A DNA stretch of 64,000 nucleotides from Liolophura sinensis (Eukaryota; Mollusca; Polyplacophora; Chitonida; Chitonidae), in assembly GCF_032854445.1 (NCBI RefSeq), contig NW_027018052.1, forward strand, positions 1 to 64,000, written 5' to 3'. This document shows, in pieces, positions 14,303 to 28,545 of the stretch (its first letter is position 1; the number at the start of each line of letters is the position of its first letter). The position numbers and the translations under genes were made by a program. The notes beneath the pieces are model-generated. The model did not search any database, was not told the DNA's origin, and saw only the letters and a list, made by a program, of their open reading frames with translations.

Positions 14303-16494
14303 GACTTAGAAGTAAGACATTTGCTGGGTGAGTTAAATGGGCTTGGCCCAAAGATTTGACATCTTCTGGGCTACCGAAGGGCACATAACTTATAATCAAA
14401 AGTTGAATATTAGTAATGACCAGTCGCGATTGTACATAGTACATGTAGCCGATTTCAATTAGCAAAAGGACCAGGCAAAAATCCAAAGTGGAAAAATTGT
14501 TCCAATGCTGCTGGTAAGAGGCTAATCTGACGTATTTTGTGACGAGAAATCGAATGGTGCAAACCGCGTTGCTCTCCGACCAATACTTTTGGCTGTAGCC
14601 ACAATTGAATCATCATTTATGTCAAAATCACGTGCCCAGCAACGGCTCTTACTCCATGGAAACCAAGGAAATTTCCAATTTTTCAACACCTGGAGATGCC
14701 TGACCCAATTGCGCATCTTTTGGCACCTTATTGATGTGGGTCAGTGTTCAATTGTACTTTTTACAGCAGACTGTATCAAGTACCTTGTGGTTTTTATATA
14801 AAAATGGTGTGGTTTTTCTACATGTAGATAAAGAGATTAAGTTTATCTTCGACTTAGAAGTAAGACATTTGCTGGGTGAGTTAAATGGGCTTGGCCCAAA
14901 GATTTGACATCTTCTGGGCTACCGAAGGGCACATAACTTATAATCAAAAGTTAAATATAGTAATGACCAGTCGCGATGGTACATAGTACATGTAGCCGAT
15001 TTCAATTAGCAAAAGGACCAGGCAAAAATCCAAAAGTAAAAAAAATGCTCCAATCGTGCTGGTAAGAGGCTAATCCGACGTATTTTGTGACGAGAAATCG
15101 AATGGTGCAAACCGCGTTGCTCTCCGACCAATACTTTTGGCTGTAGCCACAATTGAATCATCATTTATGTCAAAATCACGTGCCCAGCAACGGCTCTTAC
15201 TCCATGGAAACCAAGGAAATTTCCAATTTTTCAACACCTGGAGATGCCTCACCCAATTGCGCATCTTTTGGCACCTTATTGATGTGGGTCAGTGTTCAAT
15301 TGTACTTTTTACAGCAGACTGTATCAAGTACCTTGTGGTTTTTATATAAAAATGGTGTGGTTTTTCTACATGTAGATAAAGAGATTAAGTTTATCTTCGA
15401 CTTAGAAGTAAGACATTTGCTGGGTGAGTTAAATGGGCTTGGCCCAAAGATTTGACATCTTCTGGGCTACCGAAGGGCACATAACTTATAATCAAAAGTT
15501 GAATATAGTAATGACCAGTCGCGATGGTACATAGTACATGTAGCCGATTTCAATTAGCAAAAGGACCAGGCAAAAATCCAAAAGTAAAAAAAATGCTCCA
15601 ATCGTGCTGGTAAGAGGCTAATCCGACGTATTTTGTGACGAGAAATCGAATGGTGCAAACCGCGTTGCTCTCCGACCAATACTTTTGGCTGTAGCCACAA
15701 TTGAATCATCATTTATGTCAAAATCACGTGCCCAGCGACGGCTCTTACTCCATGGAAACCAAGGAAATTTCCAATTTTTCAACAGCTGGAGATGCCTGAC
15801 CCAATTGCGCATCTTTTGGCACCTTATTGATGTGGGTCAGTGTTCAATTGTACTTTTTACAGCAGACTGTATCAAGTACCTTGTGTTTTTTATATAAAAA
15901 TGGTGTGGTTTTTCTACATGTAGATAAAGACATTGAGTTTATCTTCGACTTAGAAGTAAGACATTTGCTGGGTGAGTTAAATGGGCTTGGCCCAAAGATT
16001 TGACATCTTCTGGGCTACCGAAGGGCACATAACTTATAATCAAAAGTTGAATATAGTAATGACCAGTCGCGATTGTACATAGTACATGTAGCCGATTTCA
16101 ATTAGCAAAAGGACCAGGCAAAAATCCAAAAGTGGAAAAAATGTTCCAATGCTGCTGGTAAGAGGCTAATCCGACGTATTTTGTGACGAGAAATCGAATG
16201 GTGCAAACCGCGTTGCTCTCCGACCAATACTTTTGGCTGTAGCCACAATTGAATCATCATTTATGTCAAAATCACGTGCCCAGCAACGGCTCTTACTCCA
16301 TGGAAACCAAGGAAATTTCCAATTTTTCAACACCTGGAGATGCCTGACCCAATTGCGCATCTTTTGGCACCTTATTGATGTGGGTCAGTGTTCAATTGTA
16401 CTTTTTACAGCAGACTGTATCAAGTACCTTGTTGTTTTTATATAAAAATGGTGTGGTTTTTCTACATGTAGATAAAGAGATTAAGTTTATCTTC
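14303..16494. repeat. Satellite segment, four clean monomers
   Basis: Four successive copies have exact 548-bp spacing. The second and third carry the 128G plus 188-206 AA/C/CG haplotype ('gatggtac' followed by 'aaaaaaaatgctcc' and 'aatcgtgctgg'); the first and fourth carry the alternative. This is where the sequence changes from indel-rich to clean. Confidence 0.9.
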
Positions 16495-19400
16495 GACTTA
16501 GAAGTAAGACATTTGCTGGGTGAGTTAAATGGGCTTGGCCCAAAGATTTGACATCTTCTGGGCTACCGAAGGGCACATAACTTATAATCAAAAGTTGAAT
16601 ATAGTAATGACCAGTCGCGATTGTACATAGTACATGTAGCCGATTTCAATTAGCAAAAGGACCAGGCAAAAATCCAAAAGTGGAAAAAATGTTCCAATGC
16701 TGCTGGTAAGAGGTTAATCCGACGTATTTTGTGACGAGAAATCGAATGGTGCAAACCGCGTTGCTCTCCGACCAATACTTTTGGCTGTAGCCACAATTGA
16801 ATCATCATTTATGTCAAAATCACGTGCCCAGCAACGGCTCTTACTCCATGGAAACCAAGGAAATTTCCAATTTTTCAACACCTGGAGATGCCTGACCCAA
16901 TTGCGCATCTTTTGGCACCTTATTGATGTGGGTCAGTGTTCAATTGTACTTTTTACAGCAGACTGTATCAAGTACCTTGTGGTTTTTATATAAAAATGGT
17001 GTGGTTTTTCTACATGTAGATAAAGACATTGAGTTTATCTTCGACTTAGAAGTAAGACATTTGCTGGGTGAGTTAAATGGGCTTGGCCCAAAGATTTGAC
17101 ATCTTCTGGGCTACCGAAGGGCACATAACTTATAATCAAAAGTTGAATATAGTAATGACCAGTCGCGATTGTACATAGTACATGTAGCCGATTTCAATGA
17201 GCAAAAGGACCAGGCAAAAATCCAAAAGTGGAAAAAATGTTCCAATGCTGCTGGTAAGAGGCTAATCTGACGTATTTTGTGACGAGAAGTCGAATGGTGC
17301 AAACCGCGTTACTCTCCGACCAATACTTTTGGCTGTAGCCACAATTGAATCATCATTTATGTCAAAATCACGTGCCCAGCAACGGCTCTTACTCCATGGA
17401 AACCAAGGAAATTTGCAATTTTTCAACACCTGGAGATGCCTGACCCAATTGCGCATCTTTTGGCACCTTATTGATGTGGGTCAGTGTTCAATTGTACTTT
17501 TTACAGCAGACTGTATCAAGTACCTTGTGGTTTTTATATAAAAATGGTGTGGTTTTTCTACATGTAGATAAAGAGATTAAGTTTATCTTCGACTTAGAAG
17601 TAAGACATTTGCTGGGTGAGTTAAATGGGCTTGGCCCAAAGATTTGACATCTTCTGGGCTACCGAAGGGCACATAACTTATAATCAAAAGTTGAATATAG
17701 TAATGACCAGTCGCGATTGTACATAGTACATGTAGCCGATTTCAATTAGCAAAAGGACCAGGCAAAAATCCAAAAGTAAAAAAAATGCTCCAATCGTGCT
17801 GGTAAGAGGCTAATCCGACGTATTTTGTGACGAGAAATCGAATGGTGCAAACCGCGTTGCTCTCCGACCAATACTTTTGGCTGTAGCCACAATTGAATCA
17901 TCATTTATGTCAAAATCACGTGCCCAGCAACGGCTCTTACTCCATGGAAACCAAGGAAATTTGCAATTTTTCAACAGCTGGAGATGCCTGACCCAATTGC
18001 GCATCTTTTGGCACCTTATTGATGTGGGTCAGTGTTCAATTGTACTTTTTACAGCAGACTGTATCAAGTACCTTGTGGTTTTTATATAAAAATGGTGTGG
18101 TTTTTCTACATGTAGATAAAGACATTGAGTTTATCTTCGACTTAGAAGTAAGACATTTGCTGGGTGAGTTAAATGGGCTTGGCCCAAAGATTTGACATCT
18201 TCTGGGCTACCGAAGGGCACATAACTTATAATCAAAAGTTGAATATAGTAATGACCAGTCGCGATTGTACATAGTACATGTAGCCGATTTCAATTAGCAA
18301 AAGGACCAGGCAAAAGTCCAAAAGTGGAAAAAATGTTCCAATGCTGCTGGTAAGAGGCTAATCCGACGTATTTTGTGACGAGAAATCGAATGGTGCAAAC
18401 CGCGTTGCTCTCCGACCAATACTTTTGGCTGTAGCCACAATTGAATCATCATTTATGTCAAAATCACGTGCCCAGCAACGCTCTTACTCCATGGAAACCA
18501 AGGAAATTTGCAATTTTTCAACACCTGGAGATGCCTGACCCAACTGCGCATCTTTTGGCACCTTATTGATGTGGGTCAGTGTTCAATTGTACTTTTTACA
18601 GCAGACTGTATCAAGTACCTTGTTGTTTTTATATAAAAATGGTGTGGTTTTTCTACATGTAGATAAAGAGATTAAGTTTATCTTCGACTTAGAAGTAAGA
18701 CATTTGCTGGGTGAGTTAAATGGGCTTGGCCCAAAGATTTGACATCTTCTGGGCTACCGAAGGGCACATAACTTATAATCAAAAGTTGAATATAGTAATG
18801 ACCAGTCGCGATTGTACATAGTACATGTAGCCGATTTCAATTAGCAAAAGGACCAGGCAAAAATCCAAAAGTGGAAAAAATGTTCCAATCGTGCTGGTAA
18901 GAGGCTAATCCGACGTATTTTGTGACGAGAAATCGAATGGTGCAAACCGCGTTGCTCTCCGACCAATACTTTTGGCTGTAGCCACAATTGAATCATCATT
19001 TATGTCAAAATCACGTGCCCAGCAACGGCTCTTACTCCATGGAAACCAAGGAAATTTCCAATTTTTCAACACCTGGAGATGCCTGACCCAATTGCGCATC
19101 TTTTGGCACCTTATTGATGTGGGTCAGTGTTCAATTGTACTTTTTACAGCAGACTGTATCAAGTACCTTGTTGTTTTTATATAAAATGGTGTGGTTTTCT
19201 ACATGTAGATAAAGAGATTAAGTTTATCTTCGACTTAGAAGTAAGACATTTGCTGGGTGAGTTAAATGGGCTTGGCCCAAAGATTTGACATCTTCTGGCT
19301 ACCGAAGGGCACATAACTTATAATCAAAAGTTGAATATAGTAATGACCAGTCGCGATGGTACATAGTACATGTAGCCGATTTCAATTAGCAAAAGGACCA

Positions 19401-20874
19401 GGCAAAAATCCAAAAGTAAAAAAAATGCTCCAATCGTGCTGGTAAGAGGCTAATCCGACGTATTTTGTGACGAGAAATCGAATGGTGCAAACCGCGTTGC
19501 TCTCCGACCAATACTTTTGGCTGTAGCCACAATTGAATCATCATTTATGTCAAAATCACGTGCCCAGCAACGGCTCTTACTCCATGGAAACCAAGGAAAT
19601 TTGCAATTTTTCAACAGCTGGAGATGCCTGACCCAATTGCGCATCTTTTGGCACCTTATTGATGTGGGTCAGTGTTCAATTGTACTTTTTACAGCAGACT
19701 GTATCAAGTACCTTGTGTTTTTTATATAAAAATGGTGTGGTTTTTCTACATGTAGATAAAGACATTGAGTTTATCTTCGACTTAGAAGTAAGACATTTGC
19801 TGGGTGAGTTAAATGGGCTTGGCCCAAAGATTTGACATCTTCTGGGCTACCGAAGGGCACATAACTTATAATCAAAAGTTGAATATAGTAATGACCAGTC
19901 GCGATTGTACATAGTACATGTAGCCGATTTCAATTAGCAAAAGGACCAGGCAAAAATCCAAAAGTGGAAAAAATGTTCCAATGCTGCTGGTAAGAGGCTA
20001 ATCCGACGTATTTTGTGACGAGAAATCGAATGGTGCAAACCGCGTTGCTCTCCGACCAATACTTTTGGCTGTAGCCACAATTGAATCATCATTTATGTCA
20101 AAATCACGTGCACAGCAACGGCTCTTACTCCATGGAAACCAAGGAAATTTCCAATTTTTCAACAGCTGGAGATGCCTGACCCAATTGCGCATCTTTTGGC
20201 ACCTTATTGATGTGGGTCAGTGTTCAATTGTACTTTTTACAGCAGACTGTATCAAGTACCTTGTGGTTTTTATATAAAAATGGTGTGGTTTTTCTACATG
20301 TAGATAAAGAGATTAAGTTTATCTTCGACTTAGAAGTAAGACATTTGCTGGGTGAGTTAAATGGGCTTGGCCCAAAGATTTGACATCTTCTGGGCTACCG
20401 AAGGGCACATAACTTATAATCAAAAGTTGAATATAGTAATGACCAGTCGCGATGGTACATAGTACATGTAGCCGATTTCAATTAGCAAAAGGACCAGGCA
20501 AAAATCCAAAAGTAAAAAAAATGCTCCAATCGTGCTGGTAAGAGGCTAATCCGACGTATTTTGTGACGAGAAATCGAATGGTGCAAACCGCGTTGCTCTC
20601 CGACCAATACTTTTGGCTGTAGCCACAATTGAATCATCATTTATGTCAAAATCACGTGCCCAGCAACGGCTCTTACTCCATGGAAACCAAGGAAATTTCC
20701 AATTTTTCAACAGCTGGAGATGCCTGACCCAATTGCGCATCTTTTGGCACCTTATTGATGTGGGTCAGTGTTCAATTGTACTTTTTACAGCAGACTGTAT
20801 CAAGTACCTTGTGTTTTTTATATAAAAATGGTGTGGTTTTTCTACATGTAGATAAAGACATTGAGTTTATCTTC
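16495..20874. repeat. 8-monomer higher-order repeat, copy 1
   Basis: Eight monomers (starts 16495, 17043, 17591, 18139, 18686, 19231, 19779, 20327) share an ordered set of diagnostic states with the next eight. The second carries 157G/247G/269A. The third combines 128T with the AA/C/CG haplotype, a rare pairing. The fourth ends in the 'cttgttg' variant. The fifth carries a hybrid 'gtggaaaaaatgttccaat' followed by 'cgtgctgg'. The sixth and eighth carry 128G with AA/C/CG. The tail states 533/537 also match in order. The unit is about 4.38 kb. Three single-base deletions cluster at about 19180-19300. Confidence 0.85.
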
Positions 20875-23800
20875 GACTTAGAAGTAAGACATTTGCTGGG
20901 TGAGTTAAATGGGCTTGGCCCAAAGATTTGACATCTTCTGGGCTACCGAAGGGCACATAACTTATAATCAAAAGTTGAATATAGTAATGACCAGTCGCGA
21001 TTGTACATAGTACATGTAGCCGATTTCAATTAGCAAAAGGACCAGGCAAAAATCCAAAAGTGGAAAAAATGTTCCAATGCTGCTGGTAAGAGGCTAATCC
21101 GACGTATTTTGTGACGAGAAATCGAATGGTGCAAACCGCGTTGCTCTCCGACCAATACTTTTGGCTGTAGCCACAATTGAATCATCATTTATGTCAAAAT
21201 CACGTGCCCAGCAACGGCTCTTACTCCATGGAAACCAAGGAAATTTCCAATTTTTCAACACCTGGAGATGCCTGACCCAATTGCGCATCTTTTGGCACCT
21301 TATTGATGTGGGTCAGTGTTCAATTGTACTTTTTACAGCAGACTGTATCAAGTACCTTGTGGTTTTTATATAAAAATGGTGTGGTTTTTCTACATGTAGA
21401 TAAAGACATTGAGTTTATCTTCGACTTAGAAGTAAGACATTTGCTGGGTGAGTTAAATGGGCTTGGCCCAAAGATTTGACATCTTCTGGGCTACCGAAGG
21501 GCACATAACTTATAATCAAAAGTTGAATATAGTAATGACCAGTCGCGATTGTACATAGTACATGTAGCCGATTTCAATGAGCAAAAGGACCAGGCAAAAA
21601 TCCAAAAGTGGAAAAAATGTTCCAATGCTGCTGGTAAGAGGCTAATCCGACGTATTTTGTGACGAGAAGTCGAATGGTGCAAACCGCGTTACTCTCCGAC
21701 CAATACTTTTGGCTGTAGCCACAATTGAATCATCATTTATGTCAAAATCACGTGCCCAGCAACGGCTCTTACTCCATGGAAACCAAGGAAATTTCCAATT
21801 TTTCAACAGCTGGAGATGCCTGACCCAATTGCGCATCTTTTGGCACCTTATTGATGTGGGTCAGTGTTCAATTGTACTTTTTACAGCAGACTGTATCAAG
21901 TACCTTGTGGTTTTTATATAAAAATGGTGTGGTTTTTCTACATGTAGATAAAGAGATTAAGTTTATCTTCGACTTAGAAGTAAGACATTTGCTGGGTGAG
22001 TTAAATGGGCTTGGCCCAAAGATTTGACATCTTCTGGGCTACCGAAGGGCACATAACTTATAATCAAAAGTTGAATATAGTAATGACCAGTCGCGATTGT
22101 ACATAGTACATGTAGCCGATTTCAATTAGCAAAAGGACCAGGCAAAAATCCAAAAGTAAAAAAAATGCTCCAATCGTGCTGGTAAGAGGCTAATCCGACG
22201 TATTTTGTGACGAGAAATCGAATGGTGCAAACCGCGTTGCTCTCCGACCAATACTTTTGGCTGTAGCCACAATTGAATCATCATTTATGTCAAAATCACG
22301 TGCCCAGCAACGGCTCTTACTCCATGGAAACCAAGGAAATTTGCAATTTTTCAACAGCTGGAGATGCCTGACCCAATTGCGCATCTTTTGGCACCTTATT
22401 GATGTGGGTCAGTGTTCAATTGTACTTTTTACAGCAGACTGTACCAAGTACCTTTTGTTTTTTATATAAAAATGGTGTGGTTTTTCTACATGTAGATAAA
22501 GACATTGAGTTTATCTTCGACTTAGAAGTAAGACATTTGCTGGGTGAGTTAAATGGGCTTGGCCCAAAGATTTGACATCTTCTGGGCTACCGAAGGGCAC
22601 ATAACTTATAATCAAAAGTTGAATATAGTAATGACCAGTCGCGATTGTACATAGTACATGTAGCCGATTTCAATTAGCAAAAGGACCAGGCAAAAATCCA
22701 AAAGTGGAAAAAATGTTCCAATGCTGCTGGTAAGAGGCTAATCCGACGTATTTTGTGACGAGAAATCGAATGGTGCAAACCGCGTTGCTCTCCGACCAAT
22801 ACTTTTGGCTGTAGCCACAATTGAATCATCATTTATGTCAAAATCACGTGCCCAGCAACGGCTCTTACTCCATGGAAACCAAGGAAATTTCCAATTTTTC
22901 AACACCTGGAGATGCCTGACCCAATTGCGCATCTTTTGGCACCTTATTGATGTGGGTCAGTGTTCAATTGTACTTTTTACAGCAGACTGTATCAAGTACC
23001 TTGTTGTTTTTATATAAAAATGGTGTGGTTTTTCTACATGTAGATAAAGAGATTAAGTTTATCTTCGACTTAGAAGTAAGACATTTGCTGGGTGAGTTAA
23101 ATGGGCTTGGCCCAAAGATTTGACATCTTCTGGGCTACCGAAGGGCACATAACTTATAATCAAAAGTTGAATATAGTAATGACCAGTCGCGATTGTACAT
23201 AGTACATGTAGCCGATTTCAATTAGCAAAAGGACCAGGCAAAAATCCAAAAGTGGAAAAAATGTTCCAATCGTGCTGGTAAGAGGCTAATCCGACGTATT
23301 TTGTGACGAGAAATCGAATGGTGCAAACCGCGTTGCTCTCCGACCAATACTTTTGGCTGTAGCCACAATTGAATCATCATTTATGTCAAAATCACGTGCC
23401 CAGCAACGGCTCTTACTCCATGGAAACCAAGGAAATTTCCAATTTTTCAACACCTGGAGATGCCTGACCCAATTGCGCATCTTTTGGCACCTTATTGATG
23501 TGGGTCAGTGTTCAATTGTACTTTTTACAGCAGACTGTATCAAGTACCTTGTTGTTTTTATATAAAAATGGTGTGGTTTTTCTACATGTAGATAAAGAGA
23601 TTAAGTTTATCTTCGACTTAGAAGTAAGACATTTGCTGGGTGAGTTAAATGGGCTTGGCCCAAAGATTTGACATCTTCTGGGCTACCGAAGGGCACATAA
23701 CTTATAATCAAAAGTTGAATATAGTAATGACCAGTCGCGATGGTACATAGTACATGTAGCCGATTTCAATTAGCAAAAGGACCAGGCAAAAATCCAAAAG

Positions 23801-25257
23801 TAAAAAAAATGCTCCAATCGTGCTGGTAAGAGGCTAATCCGACGTATTTTGTGACGAGAAATCGAATGGTGCAAACCGCGTTGCTCTCCGACCAATACTT
23901 TTGGCTGTAGCCACAATTGAATCATCATTTATGTCAAAATCACGTGCCCAGCAACGGCTCTTACTCCATGGAAACCAAGGAAATTTCCAATTTTCAACAG
24001 CTGGAGATGCCTGACCCAATTGCGCATCTTTTGGCACCTTATTGATGTGGGTCAGTGTTCAATTGTACTTTTTACAGCAGACTGTATCAAGTACCTTGTG
24101 TTTTTTATATAAAAATGGTGTGGTTTTTCTACATGTAGATAAAGACATTGAGTTTATCTTCGACTTAGAAGTAAGACATTTGCTGGTGAGTTAAATGGGC
24201 TTGGCCCAAAGATTTGACATCTTCTGGGCTACCGAAGGGCACATAACTTATAATCAAAAGTTGAATATAGTAATGACCAGTCGCGATTGTACATAGTACA
24301 TGTAGCGATTTCAATTAGCAAAAGGACCAGGCAAAAATCCAAAAGTGGAAAAAATGTTCCAATGCTGCTGGTAAGAGGCTAATCCGACGTATTTTGTGAC
24401 GAGAAATCGAATGGTGCAAACCGCGTTGCTCTCCGACCAATACTTTTTGGCTGTAGCCACAATTGAATCATCATTTATGTCAAAATCACGTGCCCAGCAA
24501 CGGCTCTTACTCCATGGAAACCAAGGAAATTTACAATTTTTCAACACCTGGAGATGCCTGACCCAATTGCGCATCTTTTGGCACCTTATTGATGTGGGTC
24601 AGTGTTCAATTGTACTTTTTACAGCAGACTGTATCAAGTACCTTGTGGTTTTTATATAAAAATGGTGTGGTTTTTCTACATGTAGATAAAGAGATTAAGT
24701 TTATCTTCGACTTAGAAGTAAGACATTTGCTGGGTGAGTTAAATGGGCTTGGCCCAAAGATTTGACATCTTCTGGGCTACCGAAGGGCACATAACTTATA
24801 ATCAAAAGTTGAATATAGTAATGACCAGTCGCGAAGGTACATAGTACATGTAGCCGATTTCAATTAGCAAAAGGACCAGGCAAAAATCCAAAAGTAAAAA
24901 AAAATGCTCCAATCGTGCTGGTAAGAGGCTAATCCGACGTATTTTGTGACGAGAAATCGAATGGTGCAAACCGCGTTGCTCTCCGACCAATACTTTTGGC
25001 TGTAGCCACAATTGAATCATCATTTATGTCAAAATCACGTGCCCAGCAACGGCTCTTACTCCATGGAAACCAAGGAAATTTGCAATTTTTCAACAGCTGG
25101 AGATGCCTGACCCAATTGCGCATCTTTTGGCACCTTATTGATGTGGGTCAGTGTTCAATTGTACTTTTTACAGCAGACTGTACCAAGTACCTTGTGTTTT
25201 TTATATAAAAATGGTGTGGTTTTTCTACATGTAGATAAAGACATTGAGTTTATCTTC
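20875..25257. repeat. 8-monomer higher-order repeat, copy 2
   Basis: This block repeats the diagnostic order of 16495-20874 at an offset of 4380 bp. The 157G monomer is second (21579), the 128T plus AA/C/CG monomer is third, and the hybrid GG/T/CG monomer is fifth (about 23263). 'gatggtac' and 'gaaggtac' monomers are sixth and eighth. The two copies differ at sites 373 and 387 in several monomers, so the duplication is older than the dimer at 26354, or conversion has acted since. Confidence 0.85.
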
Positions 25258-26353
25258 GACTTAGAAGTAAGACATTTGCTGGGTGAGTTAAATGGGCTTG
25301 GCCCAAAGATTTGACATCTTCTGGGCTACCGAAGGGCACATAACTTATAATCAAAAGTTGAATATAGTAATGACCAGTCGCGATTGTACATAGTACATGT
25401 AGCCGATTTCAATTAGCAAAAGGACCAGGCAAAAATCCAAAAGTGGAAAAAATGTTCCAATGCTGCTGGTAAGAGGCTAATCCGACGTATTTTGTGACGA
25501 GAAATCGAATGGTGCAAACCGCGTTGCTCTCCGACCAATACTTTTGGCTGTAGCCACAATTGAATCATCATTTATGTCAAAATCACGTGCCCAGCAACGG
25601 CTCTTACTCCATGGAAACCAAGGAAATTTCCAATTTTTCAACACCTGGAGATGCCTGACCCAATTGCGCATCTTTTGGCACCTTATTGATGTGGGTCAGT
25701 GTTCAATTGTACTTTTTACAGCAGACTGTATCAAGTACCTTGTTGTTTTTATATAAAAATGGTGTGGTTTTTCTACATGTAGATAAAGAGATTAAGTTTA
25801 TCTTCGACTTAGAAGTAAGACATTTGCTGGGTGAGTTAAATGGGCTTGGCCCAAAGATTTGACATCTTCTGGGCTACCGAAGGGCACATAACTTATAATC
25901 AAAAGTTGAATATAGTAATGACCAGTCGCGATTGTACATAGTACATGTAGCCGATTTCAATTAGCAAAAGGACCAGGCAAAAATCCAAAAGTTGAAAAAA
26001 TGTTCCAATGCTGCTGGTAAGAGGCTAATCCGACGTATTTTGTGACGAGAAATCGAATGGTGCAAACCGCGTTGCTCTCCGACCAATACTTTTGGCTGTA
26101 GCCACAATTGAATCATCATTTATGTCAAAATCACGTGCCCAGCAACGGCTCTTACTCCATGGAAACCAAGGAAATTTGCAATTTTTCAACACCTGGAGAT
26201 GCCTGACCCAATTGCGCATCTTTTGGCACCTTATTGATGTGGGTCAGTGTTCAATTGTACTTTTTACAGCAGACTGTATCAAGTACCTTGTGGTTTTTAT
26301 ATAAAAATGGTGTGGTTTTTCTACATGTAGATAAAGACATTGAGTTTATCTTC
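25258..26353. repeat. Two monomers at the junction to a third, rearranged 8-mer copy
   Basis: The monomer at 25258 is extra relative to the 8-mer order. The one at 25806 matches the first monomer of the 8-mer. The 157G marker interval between copies 2 and 3 is 4931 bp, which is nine rather than eight monomers, consistent with one inserted copy. Confidence 0.75.
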
Positions 26354-27449
26354 GACTTAGAAGTAAGACATTTGCTGGGTGAGTTAAATGGGCTTGGCCC
26401 AAAGATTTGACATCTTCTGGGCTACCGAAGGGCACATAACTTATAATCAAAAGTTGAATATAGTAATGACCAGTCGCGATTGTACATAGTACATGTAGCC
26501 GATTTCAATGAGCAAAAGGACCAGGCAAAAATCCAAAAGTGGAAAAAATGTTCCAATGCTGCTGGTAAGAGGCTAATCTGACGTATTTTGTGACGAGAAG
26601 TCGAATGGTGCAAACCGCGTTACTCTCCGACCAATACTTTTGGCTGTAGCCACAATTGAATCATCATTTATGTCAAAATCACGTGCCCAGCAACGGCTCT
26701 TACTCCATGGAAACCAAGGAAATTTCCAATTTTTCAACACCTGGAGATGCCTGACCCAATTGCGCATCTTTTGGCACCTTATTGATGTGGGTCAGTGTTC
26801 AATTGTACTTTTTACAGCAGACTGTATCAAGTACCTTGTGGTTTTTATATAAAAATGGTGTGGTTTTTGTACATGTAGATAAAGAGATTAAGTTTATCTT
26901 CGACTTAGAAGTAAGACATTTGCTGGGTGAGTTAAATGGGCTTGGCCCAAAGATTTGACATCTTCTGGGCTACCGAAGGGCACATAACTTATAATCAAAA
27001 GTTGAATATAGTAATGACCAGTCGCGATGGTACATAGTACATGTAGCCGATTTCAATTAGCAAAAGGACCAGGCAAAAATCCAAAAGTAAAAAAAATGCT
27101 CCAATCGTGCTGGTAAGAGGCTAATCCGACGTATTTTGTGACGAGAAATCGAATGGTGCAAACCGCGTTGCTCTCTGACCAATACTTTTGGCTGTAGCCA
27201 CAATTGAATCATCATTTATGTCAAAATCACGTGCCCAGCAACGGCTCTTACTCCATGGAAACCAAGGAAATTTGCAATTTTTCAACACCTGGAGATGCCT
27301 GACCCAATTGCGCATCTTTTGGCACCTTATTGATGTGGGTCAGTGTTCAATTGTACTTTTTACAGCAGACTGTATCAAGTACCTTGTGGTTTTTATATAA
27401 AAATGGTGTGGTTTTTCTACATGTAGATAAAGACATTGAGTTTATCTTC
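26354..27449. repeat. Dimer duplication, copy 1 (1096 bp)
   Basis: The two monomers start at 26354 and 26902. Private marks are a C-to-G change giving 'tttttgtacatg' (base 26869) and a C-to-T change giving 'ctctctgacc' (base 27176). Both marks recur exactly 1096 bp to the right. The first monomer has the 157G/247G/269A haplotype; the second has 128G with AA/C/CG. Confidence 0.9.
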
Positions 27450-28545
27450 GACTTAGAAGTAAGACATTTGCTGGGTGAGTTAAATGGGCTTGGCCCAAAG
27501 ATTTGACATCTTCTGGGCTACCGAAGGGCACATAACTTATAATCAAAAGTTGAATATAGTAATGACCAGTCGCGATTGTACATAGTACATGTAGCCGATT
27601 TCAATGAGCAAAAGGACCAGGCAAAAATCCAAAAGTGGAAAAAATGTTCCAATGCTGCTGGTAAGAGGCTAATCTGACGTATTTTGTGACGAGAAGTCGA
27701 ATGGTGCAAACCGCGTTACTCTCCGACCAATACTTTTGGCTGTAGCCACAATTGAATCATCATTTATGTCAAAATCACGTGCCCAGCAACGGCTCTTACT
27801 CCATGGAAACCAAGGAAATTTCCAATTTTTCAACACCTGGAGATGCCTGACCCAATTGCGCATCTTTTGGCACCTTATTGATGTGGGTCAGTGTTCAATT
27901 GTACTTTTTACAGCAGACTGTATCAAGTACCTTGTGGTTTTTATATAAAAATGGTGTGGTTTTTGTACATGTAGATAAAGAGATTAAGTTTATCTTCGAC
28001 TTAGAAGTAAGACATTTGCTGGGTGAGTTAAATGGGCTTGGCCCAAAGATTTGACATCTTCTGGGCTACCGAAGGGCACATAACTTATAATCAAAAGTTG
28101 AATATAGTAATGACCAGTCGCGATGGTACATAGTACATGTAGCCGATTTCAATTAGCAAAAGGACCAGGCAAAAATCCAAAAGTAAAAAAAATGCTCCAA
28201 TCGTGCTGGTAAGAGGCTAATCCGACGTATTTTGTGACGAGAAATCGAATGGTGCAAACCGCGTTGCTCTCTGACCAATACTTTTGGCTGTAGCCACAAT
28301 TGAATCATCATTTATGTCAAAATCACGTGCCCAGCAACGGCTCTTACTCCATGGAAACCAAGGAAATTTGCAATTTTTCAACAGCTGGAGATGCCTGACC
28401 CAATTGCGCATCTTTTGGCACCTTATTGATGTGGGTCAGTGTTCAATTGTACTTTTTACAGCAGACTGTATCAAGTACCTTGTGGTTTTTATATAAAAAT
28501 GGTGTGGTTTTTCTACATGTAGATAAAGACATTGAGTTTATCTTC
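27450..28545. repeat. Dimer duplication, copy 2 (1096 bp)
   Basis: The private marks of the previous dimer recur here at 27965 and 28272. The only difference I noticed between the dimers is site 387 of the second monomer (acctgg versus agctgg). This is the most recent-looking duplication in the window. It inserts two monomers into the third copy of the 8-mer: the hybrid fifth monomer reappears near 29291, eleven monomers after copy 2 rather than eight. Confidence 0.9.
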
